Source: Longispora albida DSM 44784 (GTDB lineage: Bacteria; Actinomycetota; Actinomycetes; Mycobacteriales; Micromonosporaceae). From it: a stretch of DNA of 64,000 nucleotides. The DNA lies in the NCBI RefSeq assembly GCF_000379825.1, contig NZ_KB903816.1:62001-126000 (forward strand). The letters are read 5' to 3'. Shown piece by piece: positions 26,035 to 33,820 of the stretch. The notes below the pieces were generated by a model, which was given only the letters and a program-made list of their open reading frames with translations, made no database searches and was not told the origin of the DNA. Within the stretch, counting starts at the first letter, position 1. The number at the start of each line of letters is the position of its first letter. The translations under genes and the position numbers were made by a program.

Positions 26035-26096
26035 CCCGCCCCCTGCGCGAGGCGCCTGTTGGTTATTGGACATGTCCTGTGCGAGGAGTGAGAACA

Positions 26097-26579
26097 ATGA
26101 GCTCGTTGCGGTTTGACCCGTTCCGTGAGCTGGACCGGTGGACGAACGAGGTGCTGGGCACAGCGCGCACGCCCCGGCTGATGCCCCTGGACGCGTTCCG
26201 CGAGGGCGAGAACTACGTGCTGCGTTTCGACCTGCCGGGCGTGGATGAGTCGTCACTGCAGGTGATGGCCGAGAACACGACACTGACGGTGCGCGCCGAG
26301 CGGCGGCCGGAGCGTCCGGAAGGTGCGGCGTACCTGGTGGCCGAGCGCCCGGTGGGGGTGTTCCAGCGACAGATCGCCCTGTCCAACGGCCTGGACCTCG
26401 GTGCGATCTCCGCCGGTTACACCGACGGGGTGCTGACAGTGACGATCCCGGTGGCCGAGCATGCCAAGCCTCGCCAGATCTCCGTGGATCGCCGCTCGGC
26501 CCAGCACGAGGGCCACAAGATGATCAGCGGTGAGCCCGCCCCGGCTGACGCGAGGCAGCCCGCGGCCGTCGGCGCCTGA
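26097..26579 (+). CDS. Hsp20/alpha-crystallin small heat-shock protein
   Basis: A 160-residue ATP-independent chaperone. The alpha-crystallin domain spans about residues 38-130, with YVLRFDLPGVD, LTVRAERR, a short FQRQIALSNGLD block and a GVLTVTIPVAE end strand. It holds unfolding proteins in soluble oligomers. The start ATG 26097 has GAGGAG 8-9 nt upstream and matches the family start MSSLRFDPFRELDR; the frame is open further upstream but lacks family similarity. Two MerR-like regulators follow, which is a common partnership for actinobacterial hsp20 genes. Confidence 0.93.
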   Translation: MSSLRFDPFRELDRWTNEVLGTARTPRLMPLDAFREGENYVLRFDLPGVDESSLQVMAENTTLTVRAERRPERPEGAAYLVAERPVGVFQRQIALSNGLDLGAISAGYTDGVLTVTIPVAEHAKPRQISVDRRSAQHEGHKMISGEPAPADARQPAAVGA

Positions 26580-26641
26580 CCAGACCCCGCACGCGCCCCC
26601 GCGATACGGCCTCCCGAAGCAGCGGGGCGGTGCGCACGACG

Positions 26642-26674
26642 GCGGGCCCGCCAGGCTCCCCCGGGCGGGCCCGC
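26642..26674 (+). terminator. Hairpin after hsp20
   Basis: Perfect arms GCGGGCCCGCC (26642-26652) and GGCGGGCCCGC (26664-26674). It separates hsp20 from the first MerR gene; no T-run follows, so it may be a partial terminator or an mRNA stabiliser. Confidence 0.5.
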
Positions 26675-26726
26675 ACCGCTTCCCGGTTGCCGTTCCCGGC
26701 ACCGTCGAGGATTGAGGAGTCCTGCG

Positions 26727-27065
26727 GTGAACGATCCGATCCCACAGGGCGTGCTGGACGACCGTTCCTACCCGGCGTACACGATGAGCGCCGCCGCCGA
26801 CATGGCCGGAGTGACCCCGGCGTTCCTGCGCAGCCTCGGCGCCTGCGGCCTGCTGGATCCCGGGCGCTCCGGTGGCGGGCACCGGCGGTACTCGCGGGCC
26901 GAGCTGGACCTGGCGATGCGGGTGCGCGACGTCGCGTCGACCGGTGTGAGCCTGGCTGCGGCATGCCGGATCGTCGAACTGGAGGGGCGCCTCGCCGCGG
27001 CCCGCGCCGAGATCGCCGCGCTGCGGGCCGCCATGACAGGATCCGGCGGCCAGCCCGCGACGTAG
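26727..27065 (+). CDS. MerR/HspR-like regulator 1
   Basis: A 112-residue MerR-type protein. The helix-turn-helix YPAYTMSAAADMAGVTPAFLRSL and the wing GGHRRYSRAEL are followed by a coiled coil (LEGRLAAARAEIAALRAAM). Unlike metal-sensing MerR proteins it has no C-terminal effector domain, which fits HspR-like heat-shock repressors. The GTG 26727 has GAGGAG 7 nt upstream. It probably controls hsp20, inferred from position. Confidence 0.85.
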   Translation: MNDPIPQGVLDDRSYPAYTMSAAADMAGVTPAFLRSLGACGLLDPGRSGGGHRRYSRAELDLAMRVRDVASTGVSLAAACRIVELEGRLAAARAEIAALRAAMTGSGGQPAT

Positions 27066-27951
27066 GCGACGGCACGTCACACCCACGACCAGGACGGCCT
27101 TCACGACCACGATCTGGCCGGTGTCGCCTGCGGGGCCCCGCTCGTGACCGTCACCGACGCCTGCGGTGACAGGGGGCTGCTTGCGGCGAGGCGGCCACCG
27201 CCGGCTGGGATGCCCCGCCCGGCGCGCCAGAGGGCCCGGCTGCTCCGTGCCCGAGGACCCCGTGCGGGCGTGGCCGGCCAGCCTCTCGCCGCAGCCTCGG
27301 ACCCTGCGGCACGCCGAGAGAAAATCTGCAGTAGTCGCGGTAGACATGCCTTCGGCCGTGTGTTAGCTTTACTCCCGCTGGAGAGAGAAAGAGTCCTACA
27401 GGGGCGGCAGAGACTAGCTGCTCGATCGGATGAACGGGCAGGTCAGGCGTGCCGGGGCCACGTAGGTGCAAGGGGCTCCGGGCGGTGGCGCTGCCAGCGG
27501 TCACCAAGGCCGCGAACAGCTCGGCAGTACGGCAAGGCAGTACGGCAAGTGTTCGACCGCACGTGCACGGCACGCGCGCCAGGGCCAGGTTCGATGTCAG
27601 GGTCCTGGCCGGTGAGGGCGGTGAGGTAAGGCCGCCCGGCAGGTGAGTACAGGTAAGGGTCATGCGTGCCGGGACCAGGTTCGCTGTGAGGGGTTCCGGC
27701 CGAGACCAAGGCGGCCAGCAGGCAGGGCCGTGAGTGGATTGATGTACAGGTAGTTCAGGGAAAGGGGTTTCGACGCCATCGCCAGATCGCCCGTGCCGGC
27801 TTGAGTTATCGCCGCACGGACACCGCAGTCCCACGGATAGGAAGGTGGTCTACGGTCACGATTACGCGATCGCGCTCACGCCGCCACATAGGGGCTGGGG
27901 CGCAAGATGACACCGGTGCTCGTTGCCGGTAGATGGTGTTGAACGAACTCC
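27066..27951. other. Long non-coding stretch with degenerate repeats
   Basis: Nearly 900 bp between the two MerR genes without a convincing gene. It contains a tandem 13-bp repeat (27524-27549) and an imperfect 90-bp repeat pair (around 27574 and 27664). A 227-codon minus-strand frame crosses it but has no Shine-Dalgarno, no known motif and a repeat-derived composition. It could be a decayed gene. Confidence 0.5.
27524..27549. repeat. Tandem duplication of 13 bp
   Basis: GCAGTACGGCAAG occurs twice head to tail without mismatch. Confidence 0.85.
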
Positions 27952-27979
27952 GGGCCCCGGCGCAACCGCGCCGGGGCCC
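27952..27979 (+). promoter_or_regulatory. Strong hairpin in the leader of MerR-like gene 2
   Basis: Perfect 12-bp arms (GGGCCCCGGCGC and its complement) with an AACC tetraloop end 33 bp before the ATG. No T-run follows, so attenuation or mRNA stability is more likely than simple termination. Confidence 0.5.
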
Positions 27980-28012
27980 CTCGCCGCGTTGGAAAGGCTT
28001 TCTGAAGGGCTT

Positions 28013-28375
28013 ATGGGACAACCAGAACACACCCCGGCCGACCCGACGAGCTCGGGTGACAAGTTCGACGACGACGACTACCCCGCGTACAGCATGGGCC
28101 GCGCCGCCGAAATGCTCGGCGTCACACAGGCATTCCTGCGCACTCTCGACAGCGCCGGGCTCATCGCCCCGCAACGCTCCGACGGCGGACACCGCCGCTA
28201 CTCCCGCTACCAGCTACGCCTCGCCGCCCGCGCCCGCGAACTCGCCGACACCGGCACCGCGATCGAGGCCGCGTGCCGGATCATCGTCCTCGAGGACCAG
28301 CTCGCCGAGGCCCTGCGCATCAACGCGGAACACGAAGCCCGCGACCGAGGTGCCCACCCCCCGGCAGGAACGTGA
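28013..28375 (+). CDS. MerR/HspR-like regulator 2
   Basis: A 120-residue paralogue of the regulator at 26727. An acidic start (DKFDDDDYPAYSMG) precedes the helix-turn-helix (AAEMLGVTQAFLRTLDSAGL), the wing GGHRRYSRYQL and a terminal coiled coil. The ATG 28013 has GAAGGG just upstream; an earlier in-frame ATG is less likely. Two such paralogues near one hsp20 suggest layered or cross-regulated control. Confidence 0.85.
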   Translation: MGQPEHTPADPTSSGDKFDDDDYPAYSMGRAAEMLGVTQAFLRTLDSAGLIAPQRSDGGHRRYSRYQLRLAARARELADTGTAIEAACRIIVLEDQLAEALRINAEHEARDRGAHPPAGT

Positions 28376-28433
28376 CCAGGCGGCCACGCCCCCGGCCCCG
28401 TGCCAGCGGCCAGGACCGGGACGGCTGCTCGCG

Positions 28434-28582
28434 TCTGCGACCGTGACGTTGTCGCGGGAGATGGTTGCCGAACGACTCGGGTTCACCCGACAGACGATGA
28501 TCTCGATGGAGAAAGGCCACTTCGACCCCCGGTTGTCGCTGGCTTCGGGATCGGCGAAGTGTCCTTCCCCGGGGATCCTCAC
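28434..28582 (+). pseudogene. Truncated, frameshifted XRE-type regulator remnant
   Basis: One frame reads SREMVAERLGFTRQTMISMEKGHFDPRLSLA, the recognition helices of YozG-like XRE regulators (family form TQEELAERLGVSRQTISAIE). After that the similarity moves to another frame (FGIGEVS, compare family FRIAELF). The N-terminal helix is missing, no start codon with a Shine-Dalgarno is visible and the frame runs into the next gene. A decayed copy is the best explanation. Confidence 0.55.
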
Positions 28583-28586
28583 TGAG

Positions 28587-29195
28587 TCAGCTGGGTACCT
28601 GGTCCTTGACGTCGTCGTAGCCGGCCTCGGCCGGCGCGGCGGCCGGTGCGTAGATCACCCGGATGACGCCGGTCGGGAACACCTCGGTGGCCAGCACCTT
28701 CAGGTGGTAGGGCGCGTCACCGTCGTCGAAGAGCCTGCGTCCCCTGCGAGCGGCCACCGGGTGCACCAGCAACCGCAGCTCGTCCACCAGGCCAGCGGCG
28801 AGCAGCTGCTGCACGACGGAGATCGAGCCGGGGATCAGGATCCCCTTCACCCCGGCATCGGCCTTGAGCGCGGCGACAGCGTCGAGAAGATCGCCCTCGA
28901 CCAGCTCGGAGTTACGCCAGGCGAACTCCAGCGGCTGACGCGAGGCCACCACCTTGCGCACGTCCCCGAGCTGCTTGGCGAAGCCCGCATCCTCGCCGCC
29001 AGCCGCCTCACGGTTCGGCCAGGCGCCAGCGAAGCTGTCGTAGGTCTCCCGGCCCAGGAGCAGTACGTCCGCGGTGTCGTAGTCCTCGCCGACGCAGCGG
29101 CCCATGTTCTCGTCGAAGTACGGGAAATGCCAGTCAGGGTCGATCTCGGCCACACCGTCGGCCGAGATGAACAATGTGGACACAACCTTCGCCAT
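28587..29195 (-). CDS. Dihydrofolate reductase-like (RibD C-terminal) family protein
   Basis: A 202-residue RibD-C fold protein, paralogous to 10170-10718. Signatures are STLFISADGVAEIDPDWHFPYFDE, VLLLGRETYDSFAGAWPNRE, ILIPGSISVVQQLL and LVDELRLLVHPVAARRGRRLF. It is a presumed NADPH-dependent reductase of unknown substrate. The ATG 29195 follows an AGAGGGA about 8 nt upstream. It lies 82 bp downstream of asnB on the same strand, so it could be read through with it. Confidence 0.85.
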   Translation of the reverse strand: MAKVVSTLFISADGVAEIDPDWHFPYFDENMGRCVGEDYDTADVLLLGRETYDSFAGAWPNREAAGGEDAGFAKQLGDVRKVVASRQPLEFAWRNSELVEGDLLDAVAALKADAGVKGILIPGSISVVQQLLAAGLVDELRLLVHPVAARRGRRLFDDGDAPYHLKVLATEVFPTGVIRVIYAPAAAPAEAGYDDVKDQVPS

Positions 29196-29277
29196 CGCAG
29201 CGGTCCCTCTCGTCACGAGGCGACCGGTATCCGGCCGCCACCTCTTCGGTACTCAACCCGGAACCCGTGGCCCGCGC

Positions 29278-31086
29278 CTAGGCACGCCGGGTGTGGCTGG
29301 TCAGCCACAGGTCGAGGTTAATCGCGAAGTCCAGGGCCGCGCGGGTCGCCCAGTCGCCGGCTGGCCGGGTCAGGCGCTGCCGGAGCGCCGCCGGGTCCAG
29401 ATAGGCCCACGCGGGTGAGGCCGGGCTCAGGAGAAGATCGCCGGCCTGCTCACGGACGACCGCGTGGTATCGCGGGTCGCCAGTGGACGGGTACGGCGCC
29501 TTGACCCGCTCCCGCACGGCTGCGGGCAGCAGGCTGGCCGTCGCCGCTCGGAGCAGTGACTTCTCCCGGCCGTCGTGGGTGTGCTGGGACCACGGCGCGT
29601 TGAAGGCGTACTCGACGAGCCGGTGGTCGCAGAACGGGACCCGTACCTCCAGGCCGCTGGCCATGCTGAGCCGGTCCTTGCGGTCGAGGAGGTCCGGCAG
29701 CCAGCGGGTCAGGTGCAGGTGGAACAGTTCGCGGGTGCGGCGGTGCGTCCCGGTCTCGCCGCGCAGGCGCGGGGTCTCGGTGAGTGCCTGGTCGTAGTGG
29801 GCCGCCCGGTGGGTTTCGAGGTCGAGTTCGGCGGCGACGTCGGTACGGAGCAGCGCCTTGTACGCGCCACTGTGGCCGGTCAGGTAGCGCCACGGGTAAC
29901 CGCCGGGGCCGGTACGCACTGGGTCGTGGAACCAGGGGTAGCCGCCGAACACCTCGTCGGCGCTCTCCCCGGACAGCGCGACGGTGACGTGTTCACGGAC
30001 GGCGCGGAACAGCAGGTACAGCGAGATGTCCATCTCGCCGGAACCCGGGTGGTCGCGGGCCGCGAGCGCCGCGAGCCGGTGGCCCGGGTCGGCGAGGGCT
30101 GCCGGGTCGAGAACCAGGTCGCGGTGCCGGGTGCCGCAGTGCGCGACCATCGCACGGACGTAGGGCGCGTCCGGTGTGGCGCGCAGCGCGTCGGGAGTGA
30201 ACGGCCCGGCGAACCCGACGGAGAACGTGGCCAGCGGGCGCTGGTTCTCCCGCTGGGCCAGGGCGACCAGGGCGCTGGAGTCCAGCCCGCCGGACAGCAG
30301 TGCCCCGAGCGGCACGTCGGCGTCGAGGCTCTCCCGGGTGATCCGGGTCAGCAGGGCACGGACCCGGGCGGCGGACTCCGGGACGGTGTCCTCGTGGGGC
30401 CGGGCTTCCAGGCGCCAGTATGGCCGTTCGTGCACGCCGTGGTCATCGAGTACGAGGAGGTGCCCGGGCCGGACCTCAGCCACGCCGTCGTACCAGGTGC
30501 GGCCGGGCGTGCGGACCGAAGCGAGGTGATCGCGCAGCCCGTCGGCGCTCACAGCGCGGCGGACGAGTCCCGTGGTGAACAGCGCCCGTGCCTCCGAGGC
30601 GAACAGCAGCCCGGAACCGGCCTGGGCGTAGGCGAGCGGCTTGACGCCCAGCCGGTCCCTGACCAGTACCAGGCGGCGGCGAGCCGGTTCCCACACCGCG
30701 AAGGCGAACATGCCAGCCAGCCGGGCCGGCGCGTCCTCGCCCCACTCCTGCCACGCCCTCAGCACGACCTCGGTGTCGGTACGGGTGCGGAACTTGTGCC
30801 CGGCCAGTTCCAGTTCCGCCCTCAGTTCGGCGTGGTTGAAGACCTCTCCGTTGTACGAGAGCACCAGCAGCGGCTCGCCAGCGTCGTCCTCCGCGATCAT
30901 CGGCTGGTGCCCGCCGGCCGGGTCGAGAATCGCCAGCCGCCGGTGCCCGAGCGCGCAGTGCCCGTCCGTCCACAGGCCCGCGCCGTCCGGCCCCCGGGCG
31001 GCGAGCACGTCTGTCATCGCCCGCACCACGCCCGCGCTGTCCTCAAGCTCTCGGGCCGGGTCAGCCCAGCCGGCGATCCCACACAT
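29278..31086 (-). CDS. asnB: Glutamine-hydrolysing asparagine synthetase
   Basis: A 602-residue two-domain amidotransferase. The N-terminal Ntn glutaminase begins MCGIAGW (nucleophile Cys2) with RGPDG, HRRLAILD, NGEVFNH and RTDTEV. The C-terminal ATP-pyrophosphatase domain has the PP-loop LSGGLDSSALVAL and SGESADEVFGGYPWF, the usual actinobacterial AsnB form. It amidates aspartate, or in biosynthetic clusters another carboxylate, using glutamine. It is divergent from a stand-alone ketosynthase gene across an 88-bp AT-rich spacer, which suggests shared control. Confidence 0.93.
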   Translation of the reverse strand: MCGIAGWADPARELEDSAGVVRAMTDVLAARGPDGAGLWTDGHCALGHRRLAILDPAGGHQPMIAEDDAGEPLLVLSYNGEVFNHAELRAELELAGHKFRTRTDTEVVLRAWQEWGEDAPARLAGMFAFAVWEPARRRLVLVRDRLGVKPLAYAQAGSGLLFASEARALFTTGLVRRAVSADGLRDHLASVRTPGRTWYDGVAEVRPGHLLVLDDHGVHERPYWRLEARPHEDTVPESAARVRALLTRITRESLDADVPLGALLSGGLDSSALVALAQRENQRPLATFSVGFAGPFTPDALRATPDAPYVRAMVAHCGTRHRDLVLDPAALADPGHRLAALAARDHPGSGEMDISLYLLFRAVREHVTVALSGESADEVFGGYPWFHDPVRTGPGGYPWRYLTGHSGAYKALLRTDVAAELDLETHRAAHYDQALTETPRLRGETGTHRRTRELFHLHLTRWLPDLLDRKDRLSMASGLEVRVPFCDHRLVEYAFNAPWSQHTHDGREKSLLRAATASLLPAAVRERVKAPYPSTGDPRYHAVVREQAGDLLLSPASPAWAYLDPAALRQRLTRPAGDWATRAALDFAINLDLWLTSHTRRA

Positions 31087-31174
31087 GGTTGATTCCTGTC
31101 AGTTCGTTAATATTTACTAGTTTTGTCATGTTTTACACCGAACTGATCGGTGAGTGAGGTCCGGAGGGCGCGAC
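31087..31174. promoter_or_regulatory. Divergent AT-rich promoter between asnB and ketosynthase
   Basis: An AT-rich core is flanked by the inverted repeat CAGTTCG (31100-31106) and CGAACTG (31139-31145), 32 bp apart. TTGATT (31089) and TATTTA (31111) fit a plus-strand promoter with a 16-bp spacer, and minus-strand TATTAA fits asnB. The repeat arms look like a paired operator. Confidence 0.5.
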
Positions 31175-32452
31175 ATGCGGCAAGGCGAACCGATCGCGAT
31201 CGTGGGCATCGGCTGCCGGTTCCCGGGAGCCTCCCATCCGGACGAGCTGTGGCGGCTGCTGCTCGACGGCTCTGACCAGGTCGTACCGGCCCCGCCGCCC
31301 GGCCGGCTGACCGGGACCCCTGATCTGCTCGATCCCAGGCCACGGACGCCGGGCCGGCTGGTCAGTACCGCAGGCGGTTTCCTGGCCGGCCTCGACGAGC
31401 CCGTGGCCGCGGCGATGCTCACCGAACGCGAGGCGCTGGCCGTCGACCCGCAGCACCGCGTGCTGCTGGCCGTCGCGGCCGACGCGCTCGCCGACGCTGG
31501 TACGGAGCCCGCCGCGATCGAGGGCCGTGAGGTCGGCGTGTTCATGGGGCAGAGCACCGGCGAGCACTGGGACACGCTGACCGGCCCCGCCGACATGTAC
31601 TCGATCGCGGGTGCCGCCGCCCGCAGCATGGCTTCCGGCCGGATCAGCTACGCCCTCGACCTGCGCGGACCGTGCGCCACTGTGGACGCGGCCTGCTCCT
31701 CCGGTACCCTCGCCGTCCACCTCGCGAGGCAGAGCCTTCTGCTCGGCGAGTGCGACGTCGCCCTGGCCGGCGGCGTGAGCCTGGTCCTGGGTACCGACCA
31801 CACTCTCGGCTACTCCGCCGCAGGCATGCTCTCGCCGACCGGGCGCTGCGCTTTCGGCTCCGACCACGCCGACGGTTTCGTGCGGGCCGACGGTGCCGCC
31901 GTCCTCGTCCTCAAGCCCCTCAGCCGCGCCCTCGCCGACGGCGACCGGATCCACGCCACGATCCTCGGCTCGGCACAGGCCAGCAAGGGCCGGACAGCCA
32001 AGGCCATCATCGCGCCGTCCGTCGACGGGTACCTCCAGGTCATCGACCGTGCCGCCGCCACAGCAGGAGTCAGCCCCGCCGACATCGGCTACGTCGAGGC
32101 GCACGGCAACGCCGCACCCAGCGGCGACACCCTCGAGCTCCAGGCCATCGGCGCGGCGATCGGCCAGCACCGGGCCAGCCCGTGCCTGGTCGGTTCCGTC
32201 AAGACCAACCTCGGCCACTCCGAGGCGGCCGGCGGGCTGGCAGGCCTGATCAAGACCGCCTACGCGCTCCGGCACCGCACGATCCCAGCCAGCCTGCACG
32301 CCCACCCGCCCACGAGCGCCGTCGACTGGGCCGGCCTCGGCATCGCACCCGTCACCCGGGCGACCACCTGGCCTGGCGAGCGGGCCGTCGCCGGGCTCAA
32401 CACCTACGGGCTGTCCGGCACCTTCGTCCACCTCGTGCTCGGCAGGGCGTGA
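31175..32452 (+). CDS. Stand-alone polyketide-type beta-ketoacyl synthase
   Basis: A 425-residue thiolase-fold KS resembling a modular type I PKS domain cut out as a single protein. The N-terminus EPIAIVGIGCRFPGA is diagnostic. The triad is complete: Cys174 in DAACSSG, His310 in EAHGNA (usual form EAHGTG) and His348 in NLGHSEAAGG. It condenses acyl thioesters, but no acyl carrier protein, acyltransferase or reductase lies beside it, so it must borrow a carrier or use CoA esters. The ATG 31175 has GGAGGG 6 nt upstream. It is divergent from asnB. Confidence 0.9.
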   Translation: MRQGEPIAIVGIGCRFPGASHPDELWRLLLDGSDQVVPAPPPGRLTGTPDLLDPRPRTPGRLVSTAGGFLAGLDEPVAAAMLTEREALAVDPQHRVLLAVAADALADAGTEPAAIEGREVGVFMGQSTGEHWDTLTGPADMYSIAGAAARSMASGRISYALDLRGPCATVDAACSSGTLAVHLARQSLLLGECDVALAGGVSLVLGTDHTLGYSAAGMLSPTGRCAFGSDHADGFVRADGAAVLVLKPLSRALADGDRIHATILGSAQASKGRTAKAIIAPSVDGYLQVIDRAAATAGVSPADIGYVEAHGNAAPSGDTLELQAIGAAIGQHRASPCLVGSVKTNLGHSEAAGGLAGLIKTAYALRHRTIPASLHAHPPTSAVDWAGLGIAPVTRATTWPGERAVAGLNTYGLSGTFVHLVLGRA

Positions 32453-32471
32453 CCGGTACTCGAAAGGGAGA

Positions 32472-32503
32472 AGCCCCGGCGGTGCCGGAGCACCACCGGG
32501 GCT
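32472..32503. terminator. Terminator between ketosynthase and MFS gene
   Basis: AGCCCCGG/CCGGGGCT arms plus an inner GGTGC/GCACC stem around a CGGA loop, between convergent genes. Confidence 0.75.
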
Positions 32504-32524
32504 GACTTCCCCTAGGAGTTACGT

Positions 32525-33787
32525 TCAGGCGGCGGCGAGCGCCGGGGCCTTCTTCACGGCCGGGGCCGGTGCCGGGGTGGCCAGGCCGACCGCGGCGGCG
32601 GGGAGCTTGCGCTCCAGGGCGGTGAAGCCGGTGGCCGCGGCGACCAGCGCGACGCCCATACCGATCCAGAGGACGCTGGCGTTCCAGCTCAGCAGGCCGG
32701 TGAAGGCCGCGGGGGCCAGGACGCCGGAGACCGAGTAGGACAGCTGGTGGAAGGCCATGTACCGGCCGCGGATCTCGGCGGGTGCCGCGTCCATCGCCAG
32801 GCCGTTCTCGCCGGCGCTGTAGAAGATCTCGCCGATGCTGTACACGGTCACCGCGAGAACCAGCAGCGCCACCCGGCCGTTGTCGATCAGGGCGGCCAGC
32901 GGGAAGAGCAGGAACGAGCCGCCGAAGAGCGCCGCGCCCAGAGCCGCGACCCGGGTACGCCGGGCGTTCTCCACCAGCCGGGACAGCGGGACGTTGCCGA
33001 AGGCGACCAGCGCGGTGTTCAGGCCGAAGAGGATGCCGATCCAGCTGGCCGAGATGCCGAGCGCGCCGGTGGCGTAGGCCGGGATCGCCAGGCTCAGCGC
33101 GGCGAACGCCAGGCCGCCGAGGACGTTCAGGCTGGTGAGGCCGAGGTACGGCTTGTCGGCGAACACGGTGCGGTAGCCGCCGGAGGACTTCGCGGCCTGC
33201 TCGGCGCGCTGGCCGCGGACCGCCAGGAGCAGGAGCCCGGCGAGGGCGAAGCTCGCGGCGTTGAGCACGGCGATCATGACGTACCCGGACTCGCCGCCCC
33301 CGGCGATCACCAGGCCGGCCAGCAGGCCGCCGACGCCGAGCCCGCCGTTGCGGATGCTCCGGGACAGCGCGCGCAGCCGGTCGCGCTCCTTGCCTTCCGT
33401 GATCTCGGCGATCATGCCCTGGTTGGACGGGAAGAACAGCTTGTCGCCGATGGTGGCCAGGATGGCGACCGCGAGGAAGGCGGCGAAGTTGCCGGCCGCC
33501 AGGTACCCGACGAAGGCCACCGCGCGGATCGCGTAGCTGGCCAGCAGGACCGGCCGGGAGCCGAACCGGTCGATGCCGATCCCGGCGAGCGGGGTGGCGA
33601 GCACCCCGACCAGCGCGGCGATCGACAGGCCGGCCCCGACGGACGCGAGGGACAGGCCGCTGACGGTGTGGAAGAACAGGAGGGTGAAGGGCAGGTACAG
33701 CCCGGTGCCGACCGAGTCGACGATCATGCCGGCCGCGAAGGCGTACCGGGCTGTGCGGGTGGAGGGGGAAGCGGCGGGGGAAGTCAT
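32525..33787 (-). CDS. MFS transporter
   Basis: A 420-residue twelve-helix transporter. GIGIDRFGSRPVLLA after helix 2 is the MFS motif A-like loop, and an Ala/Pro-rich cytoplasmic tail ends the protein. The ATG at 33787 is preferred: the GTG 27 bases upstream lies inside the palindrome at 33801-33817, which would then be an operator. The gene follows the APC permease by 33 bp and converges on the ketosynthase. Substrate unknown; export of the product of the neighbouring locus is possible. Confidence 0.87.
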   Translation of the reverse strand: MTSPAASPSTRTARYAFAAGMIVDSVGTGLYLPFTLLFFHTVSGLSLASVGAGLSIAALVGVLATPLAGIGIDRFGSRPVLLASYAIRAVAFVGYLAAGNFAAFLAVAILATIGDKLFFPSNQGMIAEITEGKERDRLRALSRSIRNGGLGVGGLLAGLVIAGGGESGYVMIAVLNAASFALAGLLLLAVRGQRAEQAAKSSGGYRTVFADKPYLGLTSLNVLGGLAFAALSLAIPAYATGALGISASWIGILFGLNTALVAFGNVPLSRLVENARRTRVAALGAALFGGSFLLFPLAALIDNGRVALLVLAVTVYSIGEIFYSAGENGLAMDAAPAEIRGRYMAFHQLSYSVSGVLAPAAFTGLLSWNASVLWIGMGVALVAAATGFTALERKLPAAAVGLATPAPAPAVKKAPALAAA

Positions 33788-33800
33788 GCGAAGAGCTTCG

Positions 33801-33817
33801 GAAGTGAAGCTCACTTC
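33801..33817 (-). promoter_or_regulatory. Palindromic operator-like site before the MFS gene
   Basis: GAAGTGA and TCACTTC arms around three bases, a perfect 17-bp inverted repeat of the size bound by TetR- or GntR-like dimers. It sits in the 33-bp gap between the APC and MFS genes. Confidence 0.45.
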
Positions 33818-33820
33818 AAC

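Noticed and set aside
25908-26096. N-terminal extension of hsp20 by 63 codons
   Set aside because: The extension has no similarity to small heat-shock proteins, and the internal ATG has a good Shine-Dalgarno and the family start.
27151-27834. Minus-strand 227-codon frame between the MerR genes
   Set aside because: No start signal or recognised motif; built on degenerate repeats. Kept only as a note that it could be a decayed gene.
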